DNA of 21,265 nt, taken from IMG/VR virus record IMGVR_UViG_3300044641_009961, positions 1-21,265 of that record. The stretch is one strand, 5' to 3'. Each line of letters begins with the position of its first letter. Position 1 is the stretch's first letter. The position numbers and the translations under genes were made by a program. Below, piece by piece: positions 8,136-14,764 of the stretch. The DNA is from a virus. The notes under the pieces are model-generated. The model saw only the letters and a list, made by a program, of their open reading frames with translations, had not been told where the DNA came from and made no database searches.

Positions 8136-8863
8136 TCAGAATTTTCCTGTACGATTATGTCTTTATAATGTTTTCTTATAGCAGATAAAGCTGACGATAG
8201 TTGTTTTTGTGTAAGATTAGACATGTCGCGTATGTATACGAATATAGCTCGTTTATGCAAAATATCGATATCTTCAACATGATCGAAAATTGTCATTATA
8301 GCTTGCATACAAACTTTTTCGTTTTCATCTATTAATCTTTTATTAATCTTAAAAAACACTTCTTTTATAAAATCTTTTTTCATGCTTTGTATCATAACGT
8401 CGTCGGGTGATTCGGCAACACTATAATTTGCGATAGTTGCCCTATCCTTACCTGACAACATCTCTTGATCTTCGAAAGAAACGTTTCTTATATTCGAGGT
8501 CGATCTTTTTCTTGAATTCTGGATCAGCCAATTTCTTGCGATAACGTTAAAATAGCTAAATGCCTTTGTGCCCCTTGATGAGTCGAACTTTCTAAGATTT
8601 TCGTATAAAAATGCGACACAATCTAATTGCATTTCGGTTATATCTTCTCCTGGCTCTGAGAATCCATAAATTAAAATTAAACTTTCTGCTAATTTCATTA
8701 AAGCAGGAGATATTATTTTTCTGTAAATTAATATTTTATCATCTTCGCTAGCTAATGTATTGTAGGCAGAAATAGCCTCAGTAACCTCGGGCCCGAAATA
8801 CATTTTTTTACTGCTATCTTGTGATCTTGGCTTTCTACGAATTTTTTTCCTACCGATCATCAT
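8132..8863 (-). CDS. 55: RNA polymerase sigma factor for late transcription, T4 gp55-like
   Basis: A 243-residue protein. Residues 81-120 match sigma region 2 as found in gp55: FLYENLRKFDSSRGTKAFSY followed by FNVIARNWLIQNSRKR. The first block is the core RNA polymerase binding segment and the second is the -10 recognition helix. Downstream are helical parts (about 155-240) but no clear sigma region 4, as in T4 gp55, which reads only TATAAATA late promoters. I choose ATG 8863, not an upstream non-ATG codon at 8905, because GGAGG lies 9 nt before it; a second ATG follows directly. It overlaps the upstream membrane-protein gene by 14 bp. The tail, KHYKDIIVQENSE, is polar, and I see no hydrophobic clamp-binding end like the T4 late factors carry. 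Confidence 0.88.
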   Translation of the reverse strand: MMIGRKKIRRKPRSQDSSKKMYFGPEVTEAISAYNTLASEDDKILIYRKIISPALMKLAESLILIYGFSEPGEDITEMQLDCVAFLYENLRKFDSSRGTKAFSYFNVIARNWLIQNSRKRSTSNIRNVSFEDQEMLSGKDRATIANYSVAESPDDVMIQSMKKDFIKEVFFKINKRLIDENEKVCMQAIMTIFDHVEDIDILHKRAIFVYIRDMSNLTQKQLSSALSAIRKHYKDIIVQENSE

Positions 8864-9152
8864 TGGCGTTTTCCTCCACAGCGACAATAGACATTGCTTC
8901 AGCAACTTTTAAAATCGCTGTCTTTGACGCCCTTAAATCATCATGTACCCTTCTAATTTCTGGGCTGTCGAAAAACAATGGTATTTCTAATACTTTCGAA
9001 ATCGATTCGCTTCTTGAATCTAAGAGCTCTATACATTCCTCGATTGTGTCTTCTACATTCAATAAAATTTTTGCAAACTTAAAACAATAAAAAACAAGGA
9101 AAAAGTTTAATAAAATCGAAATAAAAAAAAGTATTAAAAAAAAATATATCAT
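8850..9152 (-). CDS. Small membrane protein with one N-terminal transmembrane helix
   Basis: A 100-residue protein. Residues 2-27 are almost wholly Phe, Ile, Leu, Val and Tyr (IYFFLILFFISILLN onward), a clear membrane segment with no signal-peptidase-like site. The remainder is a soluble, acidic, helical tail (VEDTIEECIELLDSRSESIS). The start is ATG 9152, overlapping the upstream glycosyltransferase stop by 4 bases, with GGA about 9 nt upstream. The stop lies inside the start region of the sigma gene. The membrane codons contain runs of nine and eight T, so slippage or assembly error could change the frame here. No family is recognised. Phage inner-membrane proteins of this size occur as spanins, holins or superinfection factors, but nothing in the sequence selects one. 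Confidence 0.75.
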   Translation of the reverse strand: MIYFFLILFFISILLNFFLVFYCFKFAKILLNVEDTIEECIELLDSRSESISKVLEIPLFFDSPEIRRVHDDLRASKTAILKVAEAMSIVAVEENANDDR

Positions 9153-10300
9153 AGTATTTTTTCCATCAATCTATCATATCTTTCGAAAATAGATTCATGT
9201 GAATACTCTTTGCGTATTATTAAGCCCAATTCTTTAGACCATTCTACCGGCTTAATTTGTGACTCAAAAGCTTTCTTCATTCTCTTTTTCGCATCGAGTT
9301 CCCTAGGCATTGCCCACTTTGAGCCTTCGACGAAAATGTTACCATCTTGTTTTTGTTTAGGAACTTCAACTAAGTCATACTCTACCTTTGAAAAATGACC
9401 GCGATTTAAAAATTCCAAGTGACCAGACCAATTCGTCGCGATGATTGGTAAATCAGCGGCCGCGGCGTCGACGAGAGGTAAACCGTACCCTTCTCCGCGA
9501 GTAAAAGATATCATACAATTTACTTTTTTCGACTTCATTAAACCAGCGACTTCTTTTTGAGTCATGTCTCCGTTTAATAGATAAATTTTTGGATATTCTC
9601 CCTTTCTAACTTCTGATATTAGTTTTTGAAATAAACTTAGAAGGGATTTTCTATGAAAAATACAATTTGTGCCTAAATTAGACTTGACTATTAGACCAAC
9701 GTCTTTATTTCCGGCGAATTCTTCGCAGAACCATTTAACGGAATTAAATAAATTTTTTCTATCGCTTTCTATGTCTGTGCCTGTAATTTGGCCAAATAGT
9801 AAAAAATTATATTTTGTTACGACTTCGCTTAGTTCTAAGCCTGTGGTCGTTTCATCTATAAACATATTGTACGCCTCTGGTATCACGGAGACACCCGTCG
9901 TAACTCCTCCACCAGATATCAAAGAGTTTTTCGAAAACTCAGACGGTACAATTACATGATTTACTTGGTTACAAGCATCTTTCCATTGCTTACTACACCT
10001 ATCCGTTTCTACCCCAGCAGTAACGCCAATATTAAACTTAGCTAGCGTTGTGTCCCATTCATTAGGCAATTGAATTTGTAGACTCAAATCTGCTAGTGTT
10101 TCGAAAGGAACGGAGCGATTCATAATTTCTCCGACCAATCCGCCTAAATCATTTTTATCCAAAAACCACGGAGTGATACCCCAATTTAAAATTTGACATC
10201 TTACGTCATGACCCCGGGTTAAGGCCCACTGAAACACCTGTCTTGCGTGTTCTCCGTAACCAGACTTTGATAAAACAGGTCCTCTTACTAAAACTTTCAT
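9149..10300 (-). CDS. GT-B glycosyltransferase (GT4-like)
   Basis: A 383-residue protein. The N-terminus is a Rossmann-like GT-B start (MKVLVRGPVLSKSGYGEHAR), with VNHVIVPSEFSKNSLI at 113-128 as in GT4 enzymes. The C-terminal half has the nucleotide-sugar site TRGEGYGLPLVDAA (267-280). This is the E-x7-E motif with Asp as the second acid (E270, D278), and then PIIATNWSGHLEFL follows. It should transfer a sugar from an NDP-sugar, probably in the cytosol, with acceptor unknown. I start at ATG 10300, which overlaps the previous stop (ATGA) and has GAGG upstream; an upstream non-ATG start would add 13 basic residues before the normal GT start. Together with the next gene upstream it forms a pair of different GT-B enzymes. 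Confidence 0.85.
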   Translation of the reverse strand: MKVLVRGPVLSKSGYGEHARQVFQWALTRGHDVRCQILNWGITPWFLDKNDLGGLVGEIMNRSVPFETLADLSLQIQLPNEWDTTLAKFNIGVTAGVETDRCSKQWKDACNQVNHVIVPSEFSKNSLISGGGVTTGVSVIPEAYNMFIDETTTGLELSEVVTKYNFLLFGQITGTDIESDRKNLFNSVKWFCEEFAGNKDVGLIVKSNLGTNCIFHRKSLLSLFQKLISEVRKGEYPKIYLLNGDMTQKEVAGLMKSKKVNCMISFTRGEGYGLPLVDAAAADLPIIATNWSGHLEFLNRGHFSKVEYDLVEVPKQKQDGNIFVEGSKWAMPRELDAKKRMKKAFESQIKPVEWSKELGLIIRKEYSHESIFERYDRLMEKIL

Positions 10301-11541
10301 AGTACATTTACCTCGAAATTTTTTCTCTTTTCTTTCCAAGTGTCGATGAGATCATTTAATGTTGTATCCCAAGCATCAATAACTTTTTGATATCCAAACT
10401 CAGTTAGAGCGTATTGTCTTGCCTTCGCTCCAAGACGACGTCGACCTTCTTTACCAAGTTCGTAAATTTTCATAATACCTGTTGCTGTCGTTTCGACAGA
10501 AACGTAATCTTCATAAATGTAAGGAACTCCTTGAGATCCTACGAGAGTTTTTAATTCAACAGGCAACGCAGCGCCGTTTTCTTCTCCTGTATATGGATTA
10601 AGGACTTGCCTTGTTAAGCCACCTGTTTTCACTGCGACGATTGGATTACCTACGTTCATGGCTTCAAGAGTAGCCAAACCGAAACCTTCGGCATACGAAA
10701 TATTAATACAAAAATCACTAACATTGTGAATAATATTCATTTTATCGAATTCGACGCGCTCTTTACTAAATGCGATATTTTCTTCTATACCAATATTTCT
10801 AGATACTTCGACAAGATTAGGACCTTCTTGATCGAATGGATCGGTATGCATTATTAGTGTTGCTTTTCTATGACCATGCTTTCTTTCGAGTTCATCGACG
10901 AATAATTTCCACGCCCAAATAACGTCTGATGGTCTCTTTCTTCGCGCGTTTCTATTAATCCATAGCCCGACAAAATGATCAGATCTATGAGCACCTAATA
11001 GTAGTATTTTATTTTTTTGTCTATCCTGCTCAGACATCGGATAAAACATACCAGGAGGTAAAGAATGGGGGATGAAATTAGTCTTATCAGGAAATAAATC
11101 ATTACAAAATTCATAAGTAAGATACGAATGACAATTTATAAGATCTGTCGCTTCGTACATCGAAGAATTAAACTTGGGTACAGGATAATTATCCCAAACG
11201 TGCCACCAGGCTATTGGACAAATTTGATGCACTTCGTCTTCCATTTCGAAAAGCCAAGTAAAAAATCTTGGATCCGTGAAAATAAGAAGAGCGTCGGGTC
11301 TTTCCGTCGCAAGAGTTTCTCTTAATAAAGATCTATTTCCGAATCCATCTATCGGTTTAATAATAAAATCTTCGTTAACGACGACAGTTCTATAATCAGC
11401 GTGCTTTATGGCTGCTCCAAACTGTCTAAACGTCCAGGTTCCTTTTTGTAATAAACCGTTTACAAGATGTCTCGTCTGATTTCCAACGCCTGATGGTGAT
11501 AGCGCATGATCTGAAAGTATTAATACTTTTCGCTTAGTCAA
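10297..11541 (-). CDS. GT4-family glycosyltransferase
   Basis: A 414-residue protein from the TTG start at 11541, or 421 from an ATG at 11562. I prefer the TTG because GAGG lies 5 nt upstream of it and no Shine-Dalgarno precedes the ATG. The N-terminus has KVLILSDHALSPSGVGNQTR, a typical GT-B donor-domain start with a Gly-rich loop. The C-terminal half has SYAEGFGLATLEAMNVGNPI with the E-x7-E retaining GT4 motif (E285 and E293 from the TTG). The middle segment ARRKRPSDVIWAWKLFVDEL is common in long GT4 proteins. It is expected to add a sugar to a glycan or protein, with acceptor unknown. The ribosome binding site lies inside a predicted hairpin (see 11542-11575). Confidence 0.85.
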   Translation of the reverse strand: MTKRKVLILSDHALSPSGVGNQTRHLVNGLLQKGTWTFRQFGAAIKHADYRTVVVNEDFIIKPIDGFGNRSLLRETLATERPDALLIFTDPRFFTWLFEMEDEVHQICPIAWWHVWDNYPVPKFNSSMYEATDLINCHSYLTYEFCNDLFPDKTNFIPHSLPPGMFYPMSEQDRQKNKILLLGAHRSDHFVGLWINRNARRKRPSDVIWAWKLFVDELERKHGHRKATLIMHTDPFDQEGPNLVEVSRNIGIEENIAFSKERVEFDKMNIIHNVSDFCINISYAEGFGLATLEAMNVGNPIVAVKTGGLTRQVLNPYTGEENGAALPVELKTLVGSQGVPYIYEDYVSVETTATGIMKIYELGKEGRRRLGAKARQYALTEFGYQKVIDAWDTTLNDLIDTWKEKRKNFEVNVL

Positions 11542-11575
11542 CTTAACCTCACAGTATATCATTATCGAGGTTAAG
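11542..11575 (-). promoter_or_regulatory. Inverted repeat that would hide the ribosome binding site of the GT4 gene
   Basis: On the minus strand CTTAACCTCG (11575-11566) pairs with TGAGGTTAAG (11551-11542): nine Watson-Crick pairs plus one G-U, with a 14-nt loop. The 3' arm contains the GAGG Shine-Dalgarno of the TTG start that follows directly, and the loop holds the alternative ATG. No U-run follows, so it is not a standard terminator. It lies in one of the two widest gaps of the window (57 bp before the TTG). Control of translation is inferred, not shown. Confidence 0.45.
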
Positions 11576-11598
11576 AGAATGTTAACAGACTATAATAA

Positions 11599-12381
11599 TT
11601 ATCTTGCACATTGCCCTGTTTTCGCAAAATCGCAATATTCACAACTATATTTATTTTTTGGGAAAAATCCACGTTTAACGCTAGAAATCATATTTGAAAC
11701 AATTTTATTCGCTTTTTGTTGCGTACTAGGACCTGCCGAAAAATCTACGATATCTATAGACTTACCAGGCTTCGATCCTTTTTTTAAAACAAAAAAACTT
11801 GTTTTCACATTCGAAGATTCGAGTTCTAATAACTTAGAAACATAAAACTTATATAATATTAATTGAGCTTGCGTTAAAAAATCTTTCTTTTTATCAGCTC
11901 TCCAGCCGTAAGCAGGTCCTGTTTTCCAGTCTAGAATTAAAATTTTATTATTTCCTCGTTTATCTTTAATCTTAATAATACCGTCTATAAATCCTTTAAA
12001 CTTAATATCTGAGTTTTCGATGGGCTCCATTAGGGGGAATTCTGCAGCATAAACTTCCCATCCCGGGAAGTTCGATTCTAAAAATTCCGGAATATCGTTT
12101 AATACAACTGTAGCCCAACCGATCCACTTATCTACTTCTGCGAATCCGTTCTTCTTCCACGCTTCTTTAATTAAATTAGTACATAATTCGACATCTAATT
12201 GTTTCGTTTTTAAATATTTTTCACAAGTAGCGTGTACAGCTGTACCAAAATCAAGATGTTCAGACTTTATCTCAGGCTGTAATTTATCAATATAAATTAA
12301 TTTATGTCGCCATGGACATTCTGCCCAGGTTCGAACTTCGGAAAAAGAAACGTGTGATTTACCGGTTGGAAAATTACTCAA
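11599..12381 (-). CDS. PD-(D/E)XK nuclease, Cas4/RecB-like with four cysteines
   Basis: A 260-residue protein. The nuclease core is visible: GTAVH with H50, FIDG with D133, LDWKTG with D151 and K153, and QAQLILY (Q173-x3-Y177), the order of the RecB/AddB/Cas4 branch. Cys22 (ECPWRHK) plus Cys247, Cys250 and Cys258 (C-x2-C-x7-C at the end) match the one-plus-three layout of the iron-sulfur cluster in Cas4/AddB-type nucleases. It should cut DNA ends with a metal ion. Such proteins are common in T4-like phages, but the role is not fixed. There is no CRISPR array and no Cas1 or Cas2 in the window, so a CRISPR role is not supported. The start is TTG with AGGA 6 nt upstream. It sits between sugar genes, so its function may be unrelated to its neighbours. 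Confidence 0.85.
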   Translation of the reverse strand: MSNFPTGKSHVSFSEVRTWAECPWRHKLIYIDKLQPEIKSEHLDFGTAVHATCEKYLKTKQLDVELCTNLIKEAWKKNGFAEVDKWIGWATVVLNDIPEFLESNFPGWEVYAAEFPLMEPIENSDIKFKGFIDGIIKIKDKRGNNKILILDWKTGPAYGWRADKKKDFLTQAQLILYKFYVSKLLELESSNVKTSFFVLKKGSKPGKSIDIVDFSAGPSTQQKANKIVSNMISSVKRGFFPKNKYSCEYCDFAKTGQCAR

Positions 12382-12417
12382 AATTTATCCTTTTATTAAT
12401 ACTTCAAGTAATTTATT

Positions 12418-12834
12418 CTATATTTCGAATATATCTTTTACACTTTCGTATATCTTTTTCTTTAAAGAAGTCAAACTATAATCGTGCTCTCTTCTACAAA
12501 AATAAACTTCTTTATTTAAGAAATCACCTGTATATTTTTTATTTATATAATCAGATCCTAGAATTCTCACATCAAATTTTGTAGTTTTTAAGAGTTCAAC
12601 TAATTCGCTTTCTGTAGAATATCTTATAACCTCGTCAACATATTTTAGAGATTCAAGTATTTCTTTGCGCTCTTCCCAAGTCTGAACGGGTTTTAATTTG
12701 TTCGCTCTGTCGATTGTTGGATCATCTTGCAAAGCGACTATTAGGTAGTGACAAATTTCTCTTGCTTCTTTAAACATCCTGACATATCCAGGATGAATTA
12801 AATCGAAAGATCCTGCTGTTAAACCAATTCTCAT
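12418..12834 (-). CDS. Cytidylyltransferase-like protein (TagD/RfaE family) with HPGY active site
   Basis: A 138-residue protein, the normal size for glycerol-3-phosphate cytidylyltransferases. The nucleotidyltransferase start is GSFDLIHPGYVRMFKEAR, but the usual HxGH reads HPGY (H14, Y17). The middle segment, DDPTIDRANKLKPVQTWEER, is typical of the family. Near the end HDYSLTSLKKKI (about 116-127) stands for the ISTT-type motif. It would join a phosphorylated polyol or sugar to CMP or AMP. The substrate cannot be read from sequence, and no kinase partner of the RfaE type is nearby except the APH-like domain of the three-domain protein. The ATG follows the gmd stop by 2 bases with no clear Shine-Dalgarno, so translational coupling is likely. 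Confidence 0.82.
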   Translation of the reverse strand: MRIGLTAGSFDLIHPGYVRMFKEAREICHYLIVALQDDPTIDRANKLKPVQTWEERKEILESLKYVDEVIRYSTESELVELLKTTKFDVRILGSDYINKKYTGDFLNKEVYFCRREHDYSLTSLKKKIYESVKDIFEI

Positions 12835-12836
12835 AT

Positions 12837-13811
12837 TTAAACCATATTTTTTTTCACTAATTCTAAATCTGCCTCATACATTAACTTCGCTAATTCTTTA
12901 AACGTAGTTTTCGGTTCCCAACCAAGTTTTTGTTTTGCCTTTGTATAATCGCCCATTAAAATCGGAACTTCATGGGGACGATATAATCTTTCATTAATTT
13001 TTAGGTACTTATCAGGATCTAAATTAGCTAATAAAAATACTTCATCTAGAAACTCTCTAACTGTATGGGTTTGATTCGTCGCGACGACGTAATCATCTCC
13101 TTTGGGTTGTTGCAACATTAGCCACATTGCTTCGACATAATCTTTGGCGTAGCCCCAATCTCTTAGAGCGTGGAGATTACCGAGTTCGATATGATCTTGA
13201 AGACCACACTTAATTCGAGCAGCAGCCAACGTAATTTTTCTTGTTACGAATGTTTCTCCACGTCGAGGACTTTCATGATTAAATAAAATGCCCGATGATG
13301 CGTGAATTTTATATCCTTCTCTATAGTTTCTAGTCAAACCATGCGCGAATACTTTAGAACAAGCGTAAGGAGAAGCGGGCTGCAATCTTGTGAATTCATT
13401 TTGTGGAACGTCTGGGTTGTCACCATACATTTCTGACGATGAAGCTTGATAAAATTTTGCATCTGGTTGCATCAAACGTACGCACTCTAACAATCGAAGC
13501 GGTCCCATCGCGTCGATTTGTGCCGTTTCTTCGGGTACGTCGAATGAAACCCTAACATGGCTTTGAGCTGCTAAATTGTAGACCTCGTCGAATTTATATT
13601 GTGAAAATAAGCGATAAAAACAACTAGAGTCTTCCATGGAACCATATTCTACTTTAAAATTAGAATTTGAAAATAAATGATCGATTCTAGAAGTTGAAAT
13701 AATAGACGTCCTTCTTTTTAGTCCTATTACCCTATAGCCTTTTTCCAAAAGTAATTCGGCCAAATACGAACCGTCTTGACCAGTTACACCCGTTATTAAT
13801 GCAGTTTTCAA
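12837..13811 (-). CDS. gmd: GDP-mannose 4,6-dehydratase
   Basis: A 324-residue protein, slightly shorter than the usual 340-375. It converts GDP-D-mannose to GDP-4-keto-6-deoxy-D-mannose using bound NADP. Visible features are the nucleotide loop GVTGQDG (8-14), KRRTSIISTSRIDHL (the GMD insert that binds NADP), AAQSHV at 81-86, the catalytic block QASSSEMYG (122-130, with E127), Y149-x3-K153, and FNHESPRRGETFVTRKI, which is diagnostic for GMD. The start is TTG with AGGGG about 9 nt upstream, which fits because the family begins exactly at KTALITG. The fcl gene ends 2 bp before, giving the pair needed for GDP-L-fucose. Confidence 0.96.
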   Translation of the reverse strand: MKTALITGVTGQDGSYLAELLLEKGYRVIGLKRRTSIISTSRIDHLFSNSNFKVEYGSMEDSSCFYRLFSQYKFDEVYNLAAQSHVRVSFDVPEETAQIDAMGPLRLLECVRLMQPDAKFYQASSSEMYGDNPDVPQNEFTRLQPASPYACSKVFAHGLTRNYREGYKIHASSGILFNHESPRRGETFVTRKITLAAARIKCGLQDHIELGNLHALRDWGYAKDYVEAMWLMLQQPKGDDYVVATNQTHTVREFLDEVFLLANLDPDKYLKINERLYRPHEVPILMGDYTKAKQKLGWEPKTTFKELAKLMYEADLELVKKNMV

Positions 13812-13813
13812 AA

Positions 13814-14749
13814 TTAAATTCCCCTTATTTTTGGATATTTTACTATAAAATGGTCTATCGTTTCTTTTAAACCTACACTAAGTGGTGTGTATTTATCATT
13901 CCAGCCCATGGAAAATAATTTCTTATTCGAAGAAGATTTTTCATATTGACCTTCTGGTTTCGAACTATCAAAAATAATTTCTCCTTCATATTTAATTTCT
14001 TCGGAAATTAAAGTTGCTAATTCTTTAATAGAAATAAATTCTTGATTGCCAATATTAACAGGAGATTCTTCGTTATAATTTCTAGCCAACCAAGAAATTA
14101 TTTTAGCTGCATCTTTTGCGTATGTAAATTCTCTAATTGGTCGCCCAGAACCCCAAACGATTACAGATTTCGATCGACTAATTTTTGCTTCATAAAACCT
14201 TCTTATTAACGCAGGAATTACGTGGCCTAATTCAAGATCATAATTGTCTTCTATACCATATAAATTATTTGGAATAACTGTAATAAAATTACAGTTATAC
14301 TGTTGTCTATATGCCTTCGTTTGAACATCTAGCATTCTTTTTGCGTATGCGTATCCGAAATTTGAAAAATGTGGAGGTCCAACATGCAATTGATCTTCAG
14401 TTAGTGGATATTTTACGTAATCTTTATCCGGATAGATGCATGTCGATAGAATCGAAACTAATTTTACATTAGCTTCCTTACATGCGTTCATAACATTAAG
14501 ATTCATTAAAATATTTTCGTTAAAAAAATCACAAACATAATCTGTATTTGCTTTAACGCCTCCAACGCGAGCAGCACAATGAATAACAATTTCTATATTA
14601 TTTTTTAATATTTTATCTTTTAAATAATCAAAAGCACTATTTTTTGTTAAATCGCAATCTTTTGAATTCACGCCGATTGAATTACTGTTTAACTTGACTA
14701 TTTCGCTACCAAGCAATCCGTTGGCGCCTGTAACTAGTATTTTAGACAT
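13814..14749 (-). CDS. fcl: GDP-L-fucose synthase (epimerase/reductase)
   Basis: A 311-residue protein of normal size. It turns the Gmd product into GDP-L-fucose by 3,5-epimerisation and NADPH reduction at C4. Features are GANGLLG (8-14), HCAARVGGVKAN (57-68, characteristic of the family), STCIYP (102-107, with the catalytic Ser102 and Cys104), FGYAYAKRML with Y133-x3-K137, IPNNLYG, and ELGHVIPALIRRF carrying the catalytic His. The late block VWGSGRPIREFTYAKD is the substrate loop of the family. The start is ATG with GGA 6 nt upstream. The stop is 2 bp from gmd. It lies downstream of the C-methyltransferase gene in one transcription unit. Confidence 0.96.
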   Translation of the reverse strand: MSKILVTGANGLLGSEIVKLNSNSIGVNSKDCDLTKNSAFDYLKDKILKNNIEIVIHCAARVGGVKANTDYVCDFFNENILMNLNVMNACKEANVKLVSILSTCIYPDKDYVKYPLTEDQLHVGPPHFSNFGYAYAKRMLDVQTKAYRQQYNCNFITVIPNNLYGIEDNYDLELGHVIPALIRRFYEAKISRSKSVIVWGSGRPIREFTYAKDAAKIISWLARNYNEESPVNIGNQEFISIKELATLISEEIKYEGEIIFDSSKPEGQYEKSSSNKKLFSMGWNDKYTPLSVGLKETIDHFIVKYPKIRGI

Positions 14750-14764
14750 TTTTAATCCAACGAA

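Noticed and set aside
8864-8905. Longer N-terminus for the sigma factor from an upstream non-ATG codon at 8905
   Set aside because: GGAGG lies 9 nt before ATG 8863, and the upstream residues overlap the membrane-protein gene without family similarity.
11571-11845. Plus-strand 88-codon frame over the end of the nuclease gene
   Set aside because: It is a shadow of the nuclease reading frame, with no domain and no supporting start context.
11599-12381. Cas4-like nuclease as a sign of a CRISPR or defence system
   Set aside because: No repeats, spacers, Cas1 or Cas2 are present in the window, and this nuclease branch is common in phages for other DNA processing.
12540-12547. Second exact TATAAATA on the minus strand
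   Set aside because: It lies about 160 bp inside the cytidylyltransferase-like gene coding region, far from the next start, so it is probably chance.
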